Of a stretch of DNA of 47,375 nt, positions 1 through 7,979 are shown piece after piece. Position 1 is the first letter of the stretch, and the number at the start of each line of letters is the position of its first letter. The position numbers and the translations under genes were made by a program. Origin of the DNA: DASRAU01 sp035638075 (GTDB lineage Bacteria; Acidobacteriota; Polarisedimenticolia; Gp22-AA2). The stretch spans positions 1-47,375 of the forward strand of contig DASRAU010000037.1 in NCBI GenBank assembly GCA_035638075.1. Reading direction: 5' to 3'. The notes beneath the pieces were generated by a model. The model ran no database searches, had not been told where the DNA came from, and was given only the letters and a program-made list of their open reading frames with translations.

Positions 1-1
1 C

Positions 2-172
2 GCCGCCCCCGGCTACCTCCTGTGGGGACGGTGCGCGCTCATGTCCGGGAAGCAGGACGAAGCGCGGCACGCTTTCGAGTCGGCGCTGCGTTACGACCCG
101 CAGAACGGCCCGGCGCGGCAGCTCCTGAGCCGGCTCAGCGATACCAGCCGATCGGCGTCTCGTCGAGATTGA
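2..172 (+). CDS. C-terminal end of a TPR protein (5' truncated by window edge)
   Basis: The reading frame starting at base 2 is open until a TGA at 170-172 and encodes about 56 residues. The stretch AWGRC-like 'LLWGRCALMSGKQDEARHAF' followed by 'ALRYDPQNGPAR' has the spacing of one tetratricopeptide repeat (helix A with G and A at conserved positions, helix B, then the Y-D-P turn), followed by a short basic tail. It is probably the last repeat of a larger TPR protein that begins outside the window. Its last 38 bases overlap the 3' end of the convergent aldehyde dehydrogenase. The repeat call is reasonably safe; the function of the protein cannot be inferred. Confidence 0.6.
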   Translation, partial: AAPGYLLWGRCALMSGKQDEARHAFESALRYDPQNGPARQLLSRLSDTSRSASRRD

Positions 173-1613
173 CGTAGACCTGCTTCACCTCGAGGTACTC
201 GTCGAGGCCCCACGGTCCCAGCTCGCGACCGAAGCCCGACTGCTTGAAGCCGCCCCAGGGGGCTTCGACCGGCGTCGGCTGCATGTGGTTCACCCAGACG
301 ATGCCGGCGCGCAGCTGGCGCACGGCGCGCATCGCCTTGAACAGGTCGCGCGTCCAGACGGCTGCCGCCAGCCCGTAGTGCGTGTCATTGGCGATGCGCA
401 GCGCCTCGGCCTCGTCGTCGAACGGGATGACCGACATCACCGGGCCGAAGATCTCCTCGCGCGCGATGGTGGCGTTGTTGTCCACGTCGTAGAAGATCGT
501 CGGGGACACGAAGAAGCCCTTCTCCGCCGCGCCCGAGAGCTTCTCCGGCCGCCCGCCGCCGACCGCGAGCCTGGCTTCGCTTTTCCCCTTGGCGAGATAG
601 CCGAGGACGCGGTCGTACTGCTCCTGCGAGACCAGCGGTCCCATGCGGTTCGCCGGATCGATCCCCGGCCCGACGGGGATGCGCTTCGCCTTCTCGACCA
701 TGGCGTCCACGAGCTTCCTGTAGATCGGCCGCTGCACCAGCACCCGGCTGCCGGCCGAGCAGACCTCTCCCTGGTTGATGAAGACGCCGAACAGCGCCCC
801 GTCCACCGCCGCCTCGAAGTCGGCGTCGGCGAAGAAGATGTTCGGGGACTTGCCGCCGAGCTCGAGGGACACGCGCTTCAGCGTGTCGGCGGCCCCCTTG
901 AGGATCGACTTGCCGACGGCGGTCGACCCGGTGAAGCCGATCTTCTCGACTCCCGGGTGGACGACGATCGACGCCCCCGCCGTCTCGCCGAAGCCGTGCA
1001 CGATGTTGACGACGCCTTTCGGCACGCCCGCCTCGGCGAACGCCTCGGCGAGCAGGGTGATGGTCACCGGCGTCTGCTCCGCCGGCTTGAGGACGACGGT
1101 GCAGCCGGCCGCGAGCGCGGGTGCAATCTTCTGCGACGCCATCATCAGCGGGTAGTTCCACGGGACGATCTGCCCGGCGACTCCGACCGGCTCCTTGAGC
1201 GCCAGGCTCAGCGCATTGTCCGGGATGGTCAGCACGTCGCCTTTGATCTTCGTCGCCAGCCCGCCGTAGTACTCGAAGCAGAAAGCGGAGTCACCGAGAT
1301 CCCCCTCGGCTTCGGCGATCGGCTTGCCGTTGTTGGTCGTCTCCGCCTCGGCGAAGCGGCGCGCGTTGACCTTCAAGTACTCGGCGAGCCGGAACAGGAT
1401 GCGGCCGCGCTCGCGGGCCGACATCTGCGGCCAGCCGTCCTCGTCGAAGGCGCGCCGCGCCGCGCGCACGGCGCGATCGACGTCCTCGGCGTTCGAGTCG
1501 GGCGCCTTGGCGATCGCCTCGCGCGTCGCCGGGTTGAACACGTCGAACGTCTTCTTGGTCACCGAATCCACGAACGCGCCGTCGATGTAGTTCCGCAGAG
1601 TCTGCATGGTCAT
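135..1613 (-). CDS. NAD(P)-dependent aldehyde dehydrogenase (betaine-aldehyde-dehydrogenase-like)
   Basis: This 492-residue protein has full ALDH superfamily length and should oxidise an aldehyde to the acid with NAD(P)+ in the cytoplasm. Visible motifs are the N-terminal 'NPATREAIA' strand, 'GQIVPWNYPLMMASQKIAPA' (cofactor binding), 'GFTGSTAVGK', the general-base segment 'LELGGKSPNI', the catalytic Cys at residue 285 in 'GEVCSAGSR', and 'EEIFGPV' near the C terminus. The pattern is closest to betaine aldehyde dehydrogenase and other broad-range ALDHs; the substrate cannot be read from sequence. The start ATG at 1613 overlaps the methyltransferase stop in ATGA, so the pair is probably translationally coupled. 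A second in-frame ATG lies two codons downstream. An open frame extends upstream of 1613 but is out of register with family homology. Confidence 0.93.
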   Translation of the reverse strand: MTMQTLRNYIDGAFVDSVTKKTFDVFNPATREAIAKAPDSNAEDVDRAVRAARRAFDEDGWPQMSARERGRILFRLAEYLKVNARRFAEAETTNNGKPIAEAEGDLGDSAFCFEYYGGLATKIKGDVLTIPDNALSLALKEPVGVAGQIVPWNYPLMMASQKIAPALAAGCTVVLKPAEQTPVTITLLAEAFAEAGVPKGVVNIVHGFGETAGASIVVHPGVEKIGFTGSTAVGKSILKGAADTLKRVSLELGGKSPNIFFADADFEAAVDGALFGVFINQGEVCSAGSRVLVQRPIYRKLVDAMVEKAKRIPVGPGIDPANRMGPLVSQEQYDRVLGYLAKGKSEARLAVGGGRPEKLSGAAEKGFFVSPTIFYDVDNNATIAREEIFGPVMSVIPFDDEAEALRIANDTHYGLAAAVWTRDLFKAMRAVRQLRAGIVWVNHMQPTPVEAPWGGFKQSGFGRELGPWGLDEYLEVKQVYVNLDETPIGWYR

Positions 1614-2419
1614 TGGCTCCAGACGAGGCCGAGAGTTTCGTACCAGTTCTTCGGATGGCGCCCTTGCGCCTCGGCGGGGTCGAGAGGCACCGGGTAGTTC
1701 GGATCGCCCACGAGGCGGAGGGGGCACGCCGCCACCAGCTTCGCGTACAGGCGCTCGTTCGCTTCGCTCGTCTCCATGTCCATGGTGATGACGAGGCGGC
1801 CGCCGGGCTTCAGCACGCGGACGAACTCGCGCATGCAGGCGGGCCACAGGTCGTGCGGGATGTGCTCGATGACGCTCAGGCAGAAGACGCGGTCGAAGTG
1901 GCCGTCGGGGAAGTCCATCTTCTGCGCCATGAAGGGCCAATAGTGCAGGCGCTGGGACGTGCCGTCCTTCGGCAGGCCCCACAGAGTGCGGATGCCCACG
2001 ACGCGGAAGGCCGACTGCTTGGCGAGCGTGCGCGTGTTCTTCCAGGCGCTGCGACCGGGGTCCCAGGCGAAAAAGCGTCCCTGGTCGAGGGACGGATCGA
2101 CGACGTGCGCGTCGTGACCGCGCGCCGCGAGCCAGGGCGCGAACGGGCTCCCGCCGCCGCCGACGTCGAGGACACGAAGCGGCCTACCGTCGAAATCGGC
2201 GGCGAAGACCGCCCACGGGTATTCCCACGCCCGCGACCAGTGGTCGTAACCGGTCATGGTCTGCAGCCGGCGGTGCTTCAGGAGGATCGGCCGGAACCAG
2301 CGCGGCTGCCGCTGGAGCGACAGATGCAGCATCTCGCCGTAGACGGCGCGCCATGCCGGGTCGGCGGCCTCGCGCATGTCGAGGAGCCTCGAAGCCGCGG
2401 ACGCTTCCCGCTGTGGCAT
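1610..2419 (-). CDS. class I SAM-dependent methyltransferase
   Basis: This is a 269-residue Rossmann-fold methyltransferase. SAM-binding motif I is 'RVLDVGGGGSPFAPWLAARG' followed by 'HVVDPS' (acidic residue after strand 2), and the later motifs are 'DGHFDRVFCLSVIEHIPHD' and 'RVLKPGGRLVITMDM', the usual arrangement of the Methyltransf_11/UbiE-like group. About 85 residues precede motif I, longer than a minimal domain, and may form a substrate-recognition cap. Acceptor unknown. It is the first gene of a two-gene unit with the aldehyde dehydrogenase (ATGA overlap at 1610-1613), and it is divergent from the TPR gene at 2466. The short 46-bp divergent spacer holds a -10-like TATACT at 2430-2435 for the other direction. 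Confidence 0.85.
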   Translation of the reverse strand: MPQREASAASRLLDMREAADPAWRAVYGEMLHLSLQRQPRWFRPILLKHRRLQTMTGYDHWSRAWEYPWAVFAADFDGRPLRVLDVGGGGSPFAPWLAARGHDAHVVDPSLDQGRFFAWDPGRSAWKNTRTLAKQSAFRVVGIRTLWGLPKDGTSQRLHYWPFMAQKMDFPDGHFDRVFCLSVIEHIPHDLWPACMREFVRVLKPGGRLVITMDMETSEANERLYAKLVAACPLRLVGDPNYPVPLDPAEAQGRHPKNWYETLGLVWSQ

Positions 2420-2465
2420 GCGGGCATCTTATACTTGCGCCCCCTCGATGGGAGGACTCGACTCG

Positions 2466-4181
2466 ATGGATGGCCGTCTGTCGTTCCGGGTGAAGCGCAC
2501 GCTTCTCGTTTCCACCGTCCTGGTCTTCGTTGTTGCGTTCGGGCTGCCGCCGGAGCGGGCGTCGGCGCAGGGGCACGACGGACATGCGGCCGGGCCCGCG
2601 GCCGCGCCGACGTCGCCGAAGCTCCTGGGCGGGCTCTCGGATCACACGCATCCGATCGCGACGTCGAGCCCCGAGGCGCAGAAGTACTTCGACATGGGGC
2701 TCAACCTCTCCTTCGCCTTCAACAAGGAGGAATCCGAGCGGGCGTTCCGCAAGGCGGCCGAGCTCGACCCGAAGGCGCCGATGCCGCAGTGGGGCATCGC
2801 CTATGCGCTCGGTCCCGACATCAACACGCCGCGCATTCCGGATCGGGACAAGGGGGCGTTCGAGGCCATCACGAAGGCGCGCAGCCTCGCCGCGTCGGGA
2901 GCCGAGGCCGAGCGCGACTACATCGAGGCGATGGCGCCGCGCTACTCGAACGACCCGAAGGCCGACCTGCGCGCCCTCGACGAGGCGTACCGGGCGGCGA
3001 TGAAGCAGGTGACGCAGAAGTATCCCGACGACCTCGACGCCGCGACCATCTACGCCGAGAGCGTGATGGACCTGAACCCGTGGAAGTTCTGGGGCCCCGA
3101 CGGCAAGCCGGCGGCGGACACGCCGGAGATCCTCGACGTGCTCGAATCGGTGCTGCGCCGCGACCCGGGGCACATCGGCGCGAACCATTTCTACATCCAC
3201 GCCGTCGAGGCTTCGCCCAACCCGGCGCGGGCGTTGCCGAGCGCGCAGCGGCTCCTGACCGCCGCGCCGGCGGCCGGGCACCTCGTGCACATGCCCGGGC
3301 ACATCTTCCTGCGCACGGGAGATTTCGCCGACACGGTGGCGACCAACCAGAAGGCCGTCGCCGCCGACGAGGCGTTGTTCAAGGACTTCGGCAAGACGGC
3401 GATGTATCCCATCATGTACTCCACGCACAATTCGCACTTCGTGGCATACGGCAGCATGATGGCCGGCATGAAGGACAAGGCGATCGCGGCGGCCGATCGG
3501 GTGGGCAAGGAAAACGCCGAGTTCACTCCGCCGGGGGATCTCGACCCGGTGATGGGGCCCTTCCTCGAGATGTACGGCGAGTACTCCATCTCCGCCCGCT
3601 GGCGCTTCGGCATGTGGGATGACATCCTGAAGCTCCCGGCCCCGGACAAGCGCTTCGTCATCGACACGGCGATGTGGCACGCGGCCCGTGGCGTGGCGCA
3701 GGCGGCGAAGAAGAACCTCGCGGCGGCCCGGGAAGAGAAGAAAGCCTTCGGCGAGCTGCGCGACAAGATCCCGCCGACGTGGGCGCACGCCTTCGCGCCG
3801 GCGCAGGATTACCTCGCGGTCGCGGGACACGTGCTCAACGCCCGCATCCTCGAATCGGTCGGCGACAAGGATGGGGCGATCGCCGCGTGGAACGCGGCGG
3901 TGCAGGCGCAGGACAACCTGCCGTACAACGAGCCGCCCGAGTGGTTCTATCCCGTGCGCGAGTCGCACGGCGGGGCGCTGTTGCGCTCGGGCCGCGCCGC
4001 CGAGGCGGAGAAGGTGTTCCGCGCCGACCTCGACCGCAACCCGCGCAACGCGCGGTCCCTGTTCGGCCTGTGGAAGAGCCTCGAAGCGCAGAAGCGGACG
4101 GCCGACGCCGCCCTCGTGAAGCGCCAGTTCGACACGGCGTGGAAGGACGCGACCGTCAAGCTCGACGTGAAGGATCTCTAG
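2466..4181 (+). CDS. exported tetratricopeptide repeat protein
   Basis: The 571-residue product begins with a Sec signal peptide: basic MDGRLSFRVKR, a hydrophobic core to about residue 25, and a likely cut after 'RASA'. Several degenerate TPR units follow, for example 'FNKEESERAFRKAAELDP' (residues about 80-100) and 'GRAAEAEKVFRADLDRNP' near the C terminus, with a His-rich 'HTHPIATSSPEAQKYFD' entry segment. The family is known as exported TPR proteins of unknown role, likely periplasmic scaffolds. Start choice: GGAGG at 2451-2455 lies 10 bases before ATG 2466, whereas the upstream in-frame ATG at 2448 overlaps that ribosome site. TATACT at 2430-2435 would give a leader of roughly 24 bases. 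An acyl-CoA dehydrogenase follows after 13 bases, so the two are probably cotranscribed, although no functional link is evident. Confidence 0.85.
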   Translation: MDGRLSFRVKRTLLVSTVLVFVVAFGLPPERASAQGHDGHAAGPAAAPTSPKLLGGLSDHTHPIATSSPEAQKYFDMGLNLSFAFNKEESERAFRKAAELDPKAPMPQWGIAYALGPDINTPRIPDRDKGAFEAITKARSLAASGAEAERDYIEAMAPRYSNDPKADLRALDEAYRAAMKQVTQKYPDDLDAATIYAESVMDLNPWKFWGPDGKPAADTPEILDVLESVLRRDPGHIGANHFYIHAVEASPNPARALPSAQRLLTAAPAAGHLVHMPGHIFLRTGDFADTVATNQKAVAADEALFKDFGKTAMYPIMYSTHNSHFVAYGSMMAGMKDKAIAAADRVGKENAEFTPPGDLDPVMGPFLEMYGEYSISARWRFGMWDDILKLPAPDKRFVIDTAMWHAARGVAQAAKKNLAAAREEKKAFGELRDKIPPTWAHAFAPAQDYLAVAGHVLNARILESVGDKDGAIAAWNAAVQAQDNLPYNEPPEWFYPVRESHGGALLRSGRAAEAEKVFRADLDRNPRNARSLFGLWKSLEAQKRTADAALVKRQFDTAWKDATVKLDVKDL

Positions 4182-4194
4182 GAGACGACCGACG

Positions 4195-5340
4195 ATGATC
4201 GATTTCAGCCTGAGCGAGGAGCAGCAGCAGCTCCAGGGCCTCGCCCGCGAGTTCGCCGAGAAGGAAATCGTCCCGAACGCGGCGCACCACGACGAGACCG
4301 GCGAGTTCCCGCGCGCCATCTGCCAGAAGGCCTGGGACCTCGGGCTCATGAACACGCACATCCCGGCGGAATACGGCGGCGCCGGCCTCGGCGTCGTGGA
4401 CGGCTGCATCCTTGCCGAGGAGATCGCCCGCGGCTGCACCGGCATCGGCACCGCCATGGAGGCGAACACGCTGGCCGAGGGGCCGATCATCGTCGGCGCC
4501 TCCGACGAGCAGAAGCGCCGCATCCTCACCCCGATGACCGAGCAGTTCCGCCTCGCCGCCTACTGCGTCACCGAACCCCAGGCCGGCTCCGACGTCGCCG
4601 GCATGAAGACGACGGCGCGCAAGGTCGGCGACGACTACGTCCTCAAGGGCCAGAAGATGTGGATCACCAACGGCAGCACCGCCGACTGGTACTTCGTCGT
4701 CGCCTACACCGACGAGAGCCAGAAGCACCGCGGCATGAGCGCCTTCTACGTGCCGCGCGACACGCCGGGCATCGAGGTCGGCAAGAAAGAGAAGAACATG
4801 GGGCAGCGCTGCTCCGACACGCGCGCCATCACCTTCAACGACGTCAAGGTTCCGAAGAAGGACCTCATCGGCGCCGAGGGGAAGGGCTGGATGCTGGCGA
4901 TGGCGGCCTTCGACCACTCGCGCCCCATCGTCGCCGCCGCCGCGGTCGGGCTGGCGCGCTCCGCCATGGATCACGCGGTCCGCTACTCGAAGGAGCGCAC
5001 CGCCTTCGGCGTGCCGATCCACAAGCACCAGGCGCTCGCCTTCATGGTGGCGGAGATGGCGATGAAGGTCGAGGCGGCGCGCCTGCTGGTCTGGCAGTCG
5101 GCCTGGAAGATCGACCGGGGCGAGCGCAACACCCGCGAGGCGGCGATGGCCAAGGCGTTCGCGGCGGATTCCGCCATGCAGGTCGCCACCGACGCGGTGC
5201 AGATCTTCGGCGGCTACGGCTTCAACAAGGAATACCCGGTCGAGAAGCTGATGCGCGACGCCAAGATCTTCCAGATCTACGAGGGCACGTCGCAGATCCA
5301 GCGCCTCATCATCGCCCGGGAGATCTACGAGCGCGGCTAG
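4195..5340 (+). CDS. acyl-CoA dehydrogenase
   Basis: This 381-residue flavoenzyme has standard ACAD length. It should introduce the alpha,beta double bond into an acyl-CoA and pass electrons to ETF. All three domains are visible: N-terminal helices (about 5-115, 'AEYGGAGLG'), the beta domain with 'YCVTEPQAGSDVAGMKT' and 'GQKMWITNG' (FAD/acyl-CoA contacts), and a C-terminal helical domain with 'SKERTAFGVPI', 'QIFGGYGF' and the catalytic base Glu in 'IYEGTSQIQ'. That Glu position is the one used by short/medium-chain enzymes and glutaryl-type relatives; the overall pattern resembles medium-chain dehydrogenase. The ribosome site GGAG at 4181-4184 starts inside the upstream stop codon and lies 10 bases from the ATG. 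The TAG stop is shared with the convergent amidohydrolase in a CTAG at 5337-5340. Confidence 0.95.
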   Translation: MIDFSLSEEQQQLQGLAREFAEKEIVPNAAHHDETGEFPRAICQKAWDLGLMNTHIPAEYGGAGLGVVDGCILAEEIARGCTGIGTAMEANTLAEGPIIVGASDEQKRRILTPMTEQFRLAAYCVTEPQAGSDVAGMKTTARKVGDDYVLKGQKMWITNGSTADWYFVVAYTDESQKHRGMSAFYVPRDTPGIEVGKKEKNMGQRCSDTRAITFNDVKVPKKDLIGAEGKGWMLAMAAFDHSRPIVAAAAVGLARSAMDHAVRYSKERTAFGVPIHKHQALAFMVAEMAMKVEAARLLVWQSAWKIDRGERNTREAAMAKAFAADSAMQVATDAVQIFGGYGFNKEYPVEKLMRDAKIFQIYEGTSQIQRLIIAREIYERG

Positions 5341-6128
5341 GAGCCGGTGCGGGCCTCGGAGCGGCGCCGGCCGGGGCGTTGCAGATCGAGGAGCGGTGCG
5401 AGCGCCCGCGCGATCTTCGGCGCCAGCCGCTCGGCAGCGCCGCGGCGGCGGAAGAGCGCCTGGTTCATCTCCAGCTCGAGGCACGGCAGGTCGTGGTGCG
5501 TGCCGTGCCGGTGGATCGAGTACATCATCCCGGCGATTCCCGAGTAGGGCTCGTTCTCGCGCACCTCGAACCCCTCGCGCCGCAGGCCGCGCATCAGGCG
5601 TTCCGCGTGCCCCCGGCTGCGGTCGAACAGCACCCCCATGTCGAACTCGCGGCGGCGTCCCTCGTAGAGCGGCGTGAAGGAGTGCACCGACAGCAGGAGC
5701 GGCCGCGCGCCGCGCACGGCGAGGCGCAGAATGGCGCGGTCGATGGCGTCGTGGTACGGGAGGTGGAAGGCGCCCATGCGCCGCTCCACCTCGGCCGGCG
5801 TCACGCGCGCGTTCCACGAGATCTTCACCCAGCCCGCCTCGCGACGGATGAGGCTCGGATCGACGACGGCGCGATTCAGGTCGACGACGAGACGCGACAC
5901 GCCGCCCCCGACGGCCGCGGCGCCGAGCCGGCGGGCCAGGCGCCGCGCGACTTCCCACGCGCCGATGTCCGAGGCCCAGTGGGTGTGGAGGAGCGCCCGC
6001 TCGGCCTCGGTGCGCGGCCGGCAGCCGCGCGGCAGCCGGTTCGAGGCGTGTTCGCATGTCAGAACGAGCGGCGTTGCAGGACGCGCGCACGGGATCGACT
6101 TCAGCGACGGAACGGCGCGGGGATTCAC
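5337..6128 (-). CDS. N-formylglutamate amidohydrolase family protein
   Basis: The 263-residue protein carries the hallmark segments of the N-formylglutamate amidohydrolase family: 'LTCEHASNRLP' (metal-binding E and H), 'HWASDIGAWEVARRLA', 'RLVVDLNR', 'LLSVHSFTP' and 'NEPYSG', ending in 'LELEMNQAL'. Biochemically characterised members hydrolyse N-formyl-L-glutamate in histidine degradation, but many genomic members lie outside hut clusters, as here, and their substrate is uncertain. The start is the GTG at 6128, one base after the TonB-C gene's stop, so it is the third gene of a PDZ - TonB-C - amidohydrolase operon; no good ribosome site is seen and coupling is likely. It overlaps the acyl-CoA dehydrogenase tail to tail in a shared CTAG. 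Confidence 0.85.
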   Translation of the reverse strand: MNPRAVPSLKSIPCARPATPLVLTCEHASNRLPRGCRPRTEAERALLHTHWASDIGAWEVARRLARRLGAAAVGGGVSRLVVDLNRAVVDPSLIRREAGWVKISWNARVTPAEVERRMGAFHLPYHDAIDRAILRLAVRGARPLLLSVHSFTPLYEGRRREFDMGVLFDRSRGHAERLMRGLRREGFEVRENEPYSGIAGMMYSIHRHGTHHDLPCLELEMNQALFRRRGAAERLAPKIARALAPLLDLQRPGRRRSEARTGS

Positions 6129-6129
6129 G

Positions 6130-6603
6130 TCAGATGGAGAAGGCGCGCGCCTCGCGATGGAACCGCACGATGATGGCCTGGGCGACTTCGACGGGGCGTC
6201 CCTCTTGAAGGGCGGGAGAGAAACGCCAGTTCGCGACGGTCCGCAGCGCCTCGTCTTCGAAGCCGAACCCCCAGCTCGAGCACTCCAGGACCTCGAGCGG
6301 CTCGACCGAGCCGTCGCGATGGACGGTGATCGTCACCACGACGGTGGCGTCCCAGATTCCCGCGCGCGCCGCGGCGGGCGGAAAGGCCGGCCTCTCGCGA
6401 TCGATCAACCGCGGAACCCGGATCCGCTCGGCGGAGCCGCCCGAGCCGGGCGACCCGGGCTGGCCGGGCCCCGCCCCGGAGGCGCTCGACGGAACCGCGG
6501 CCGGCGGCGGGGCCGCTGACGACGGAACCGCCGCTGCGAGGATCAGCCAGGCGGTCAGCAGGGTGAAGCGTGGCGGGATGCTCATGCGTTGAGTGTGCCA
6601 CAT
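6130..6603 (-). CDS. exported protein with TonB C-terminal domain
   Basis: The 157-residue product has a signal peptide (MWHTQRMSIPPRF then a hydrophobic core to 'AAAVPSSA'), a Pro/Ala/Gly-rich linker of about 40 residues, and a C-terminal TonB-type domain. The domain is recognised by 'PAFPPAAARAGIWDATVVVT', 'HRDGSVEPLEVL' and 'FEDEALRTVANWRFSPA', which match the beta-alpha-beta core of TonB C termini. Because the N-terminal hydrophobic segment looks cleavable rather than an anchor coupled to ExbB/ExbD, it is more likely a TonB-like periplasmic protein than a working energy transducer. Start ATG 6603 is preferred over 6585 because GGAGGG lies 10 bases upstream of it on this strand. It sits 22 bases downstream of the PDZ gene. 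Confidence 0.8.
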   Translation of the reverse strand: MWHTQRMSIPPRFTLLTAWLILAAAVPSSAAPPPAAVPSSASGAGPGQPGSPGSGGSAERIRVPRLIDRERPAFPPAAARAGIWDATVVVTITVHRDGSVEPLEVLECSSWGFGFEDEALRTVANWRFSPALQEGRPVEVAQAIIVRFHREARAFSI

Positions 6604-6625
6604 CGCAGTTCTTCCCTCCGCGTGG

Positions 6626-7345
6626 TCAGCTCCCCGGGACCGGGAGGACGACTTCACGCTCTCGATCGAGCCCGATCTTCGGTGTCTCGCCCTCGGGGGC
6701 GGGTCGCCAGCGGCCGATGGTGACGCGGACGTTCCCATCCTTGTTCTTCAAGGTCAGCACGTGGCTCTCGAAGTCGCTCAGGCGCGGGTGCTCGGACAAC
6801 TCCTCTCCTTCGACGGCGTCGATGCAGTCCCAGGGCTTGACGCCGGCTTTTCCGGCGGCGCCCTCGGCGAGCAGGTCGACGAAGAAGACGGCGGGGTGCA
6901 CCGCGAGGCCGACCCGCGCCTGCGGATCCTCCGAGAGCCGGACCTCCAGGGTGAGCGTGCGCGGCGGTCCGGCCTGGAAATCGAAGCGACGGATCTTCAC
7001 GGCGACGGGACCCTTCCGGGCAGCGTTCTTCAAACCCGCGGCGAAATCTTCGATGCTCGGGACGTCATCGATGGTCGTGCCGCCGTAACTCTCAAGAACG
7101 TCGCCGATCCGCAGACCGGCCTTCTCGGCCGGGCTTCCCGCCGCCACATCGGCGATGACCAGGGCGTGCAGGAGCCTCGATCCCCACAGCGCCTTCAGCG
7201 AGTCGGCCGCAGCCGACGGCGATGCGGCGGAGGGCGTTGGCGACGACGGTGGGGCGGCCGAAGCAGCCACGGGAGCCGTGGTCGCTCCCACGGCCAGCCA
7301 GAGCCACGCGGATGTCGTGATGACCTGTGGGCTCATGCGCAGCAT
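6626..7345 (-). CDS. exported PDZ-domain protein
   Basis: This 239-residue product starts with a signal peptide (MLRMSPQVITTSAWLWLAVGA, cleavage near 'VAASA') and a short Pro/Ser/Ala linker. It then shows two PDZ-like halves: 'ALVIADVAAGSPAEKAGLRIGDVLESYGG' at about residues 66-95, and 'GLAVHPAVFFVDLLAEGAAGKAGVKPWD' at about 145-175, the latter following the HtrA-type carboxylate-binding loop less well. No protease domain is present, so a periplasmic scaffold or substrate-recognition role is likelier than catalysis. The ATG at 7345 is chosen over 7336 because GAGG is placed 6 bases ahead of it. It heads the operon with the TonB-C protein and is divergent from the thioesterase. Confidence 0.75.
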   Translation of the reverse strand: MLRMSPQVITTSAWLWLAVGATTAPVAASAAPPSSPTPSAASPSAAADSLKALWGSRLLHALVIADVAAGSPAEKAGLRIGDVLESYGGTTIDDVPSIEDFAAGLKNAARKGPVAVKIRRFDFQAGPPRTLTLEVRLSEDPQARVGLAVHPAVFFVDLLAEGAAGKAGVKPWDCIDAVEGEELSEHPRLSDFESHVLTLKNKDGNVRVTIGRWRPAPEGETPKIGLDREREVVLPVPGS

Positions 7346-7412
7346 TCTACGCCTCGGCGCCTGTGTCAGAATCCGGGGCCATGGGCGCAACTCCACGACG
7401 GATCCCCGGGCG

Positions 7413-7826
7413 ATGAGCGACATCCAGCGCGACGAGCCGGCGTTCCACAAGCTCATCGGCGCCCGGCTCACCGAGAAGGCCGGCGGCCGGGCCCGCTACG
7501 AGCTGACGGTCGGCCCCGATCACCTCAACCGCCGCGGCGTGGCGCACGGCGGCGTTGCCGCGTCGCTGCTCGACATGGCGCTCGGCACCGCGGTCGTCTC
7601 CGCCATCGCCCCCGAGGAATGGACCGGCACGATGCAGATCTCGGTGCAGTACCGCGAGCCCATCTTCCCCGGGGTGATCACCACCGAGGGGCGCATGGCC
7701 CGCCGCGGCCGCACCGCCGCCTTCGCCGAAGGGGAAGTCCGCGACGCCGAGGGGAAGATCCTCGCGACCGCGCAGGGGACCTGGACCATCTGGCCGTCGC
7801 GACCGGCATCCAGGCCGCGCGGCTGA
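7413..7826 (+). CDS. hotdog-fold thioesterase (PaaI-like)
   Basis: The 137-residue protein has the length and signature of PaaI/YdiI-type acyl-CoA thioesterases, which hydrolyse acyl-CoA thioesters in the cytoplasm. The active-site segment is 'LNRRGVAHGGVAASLLDMAL' (the HGG motif followed by the long hotdog helix with Asp), then 'TMQISVQYREPI' and the terminal strands 'RTAAFAEGEVRDAEGKILAT'. Start ATG 7413 is inferred from homology; the ribosome site is weak. An 11-codon frame beginning ATG 7381 ends in a TGA that overlaps this start (ATGA), so a leader peptide with coupled re-initiation is possible but unproven. The gene is divergent from the PDZ operon and is followed by the promoter of the Cys-rich gene. 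Confidence 0.82.
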   Translation: MSDIQRDEPAFHKLIGARLTEKAGGRARYELTVGPDHLNRRGVAHGGVAASLLDMALGTAVVSAIAPEEWTGTMQISVQYREPIFPGVITTEGRMARRGRTAAFAEGEVRDAEGKILATAQGTWTIWPSRPASRPRG

Positions 7827-7857
7827 CAGCCGGATGCGCCTTCTGACGCGAACCACG

Positions 7858-7887
7858 TTGACAGACCCGCGCCCTTGGGCGTATAGA
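7858..7887 (+). promoter_or_regulatory. sigma70-type promoter for the Cys-rich protein gene
   Basis: A perfect -35 TTGACA (7858-7863) is followed after 18 bases by TATAGA (7882-7887). Transcription from about 7894 would leave a leader of roughly 86 bases before ATG 7980. The 15-base repeat starting at 7861 overlaps the -35 element. In 7827-7979 I see nothing else that codes. Confidence 0.6.
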
Positions 7888-7972
7888 CCCTCCCAAGTTC
7901 TCGCCGCCTAGCTGACAGACAGACATCACGCCCGTGCCGCGCCGCAGGCACCGACGCACAGACCCGCGCCCT
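7861..7972 (+). repeat. 15-bp direct repeat flanking the leader (7861-7875 and 7958-7972)
   Basis: The 15-base word acagacccgcgccct occurs exactly twice, at 7861-7875 and 7958-7972, with 97 bases between start positions. The first copy begins inside the -35 hexamer; the second ends 7 bases before the start codon of the Cys-rich gene and forms the left half of a hairpin. Such placement could mark a regulator site or a small duplication. No other copy was noticed in the window. Confidence 0.6.
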
Positions 7973-7978
7973 CGCGGG
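7963..7978 (+). promoter_or_regulatory. RNA hairpin abutting the start codon of the Cys-rich gene
   Basis: CCCGCG (7963-7968), loop CCCT, CGCGGG (7973-7978) make a perfect 6-bp GC stem that ends one base before ATG 7980. The only Shine-Dalgarno-like bases (GCGGGA) lie within its 3' arm, so the structure should impede initiation unless melted. Confidence 0.5.
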
Positions 7979-7979
7979 A

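Noticed and set aside
2184..4529. 781-codon minus-strand open frame over the TPR and acyl-CoA dehydrogenase genes
   Set aside because: Shadow frame; sense-strand products have signal peptide, TPR motifs and an intact ACAD domain with good ribosome sites.
7381..7416. 11-codon leader frame overlapping the thioesterase start (ATGA)
   Set aside because: No ribosome site and no regulatory codon run (for example repeated single amino acids); kept only as a remark because the overlap may be chance.
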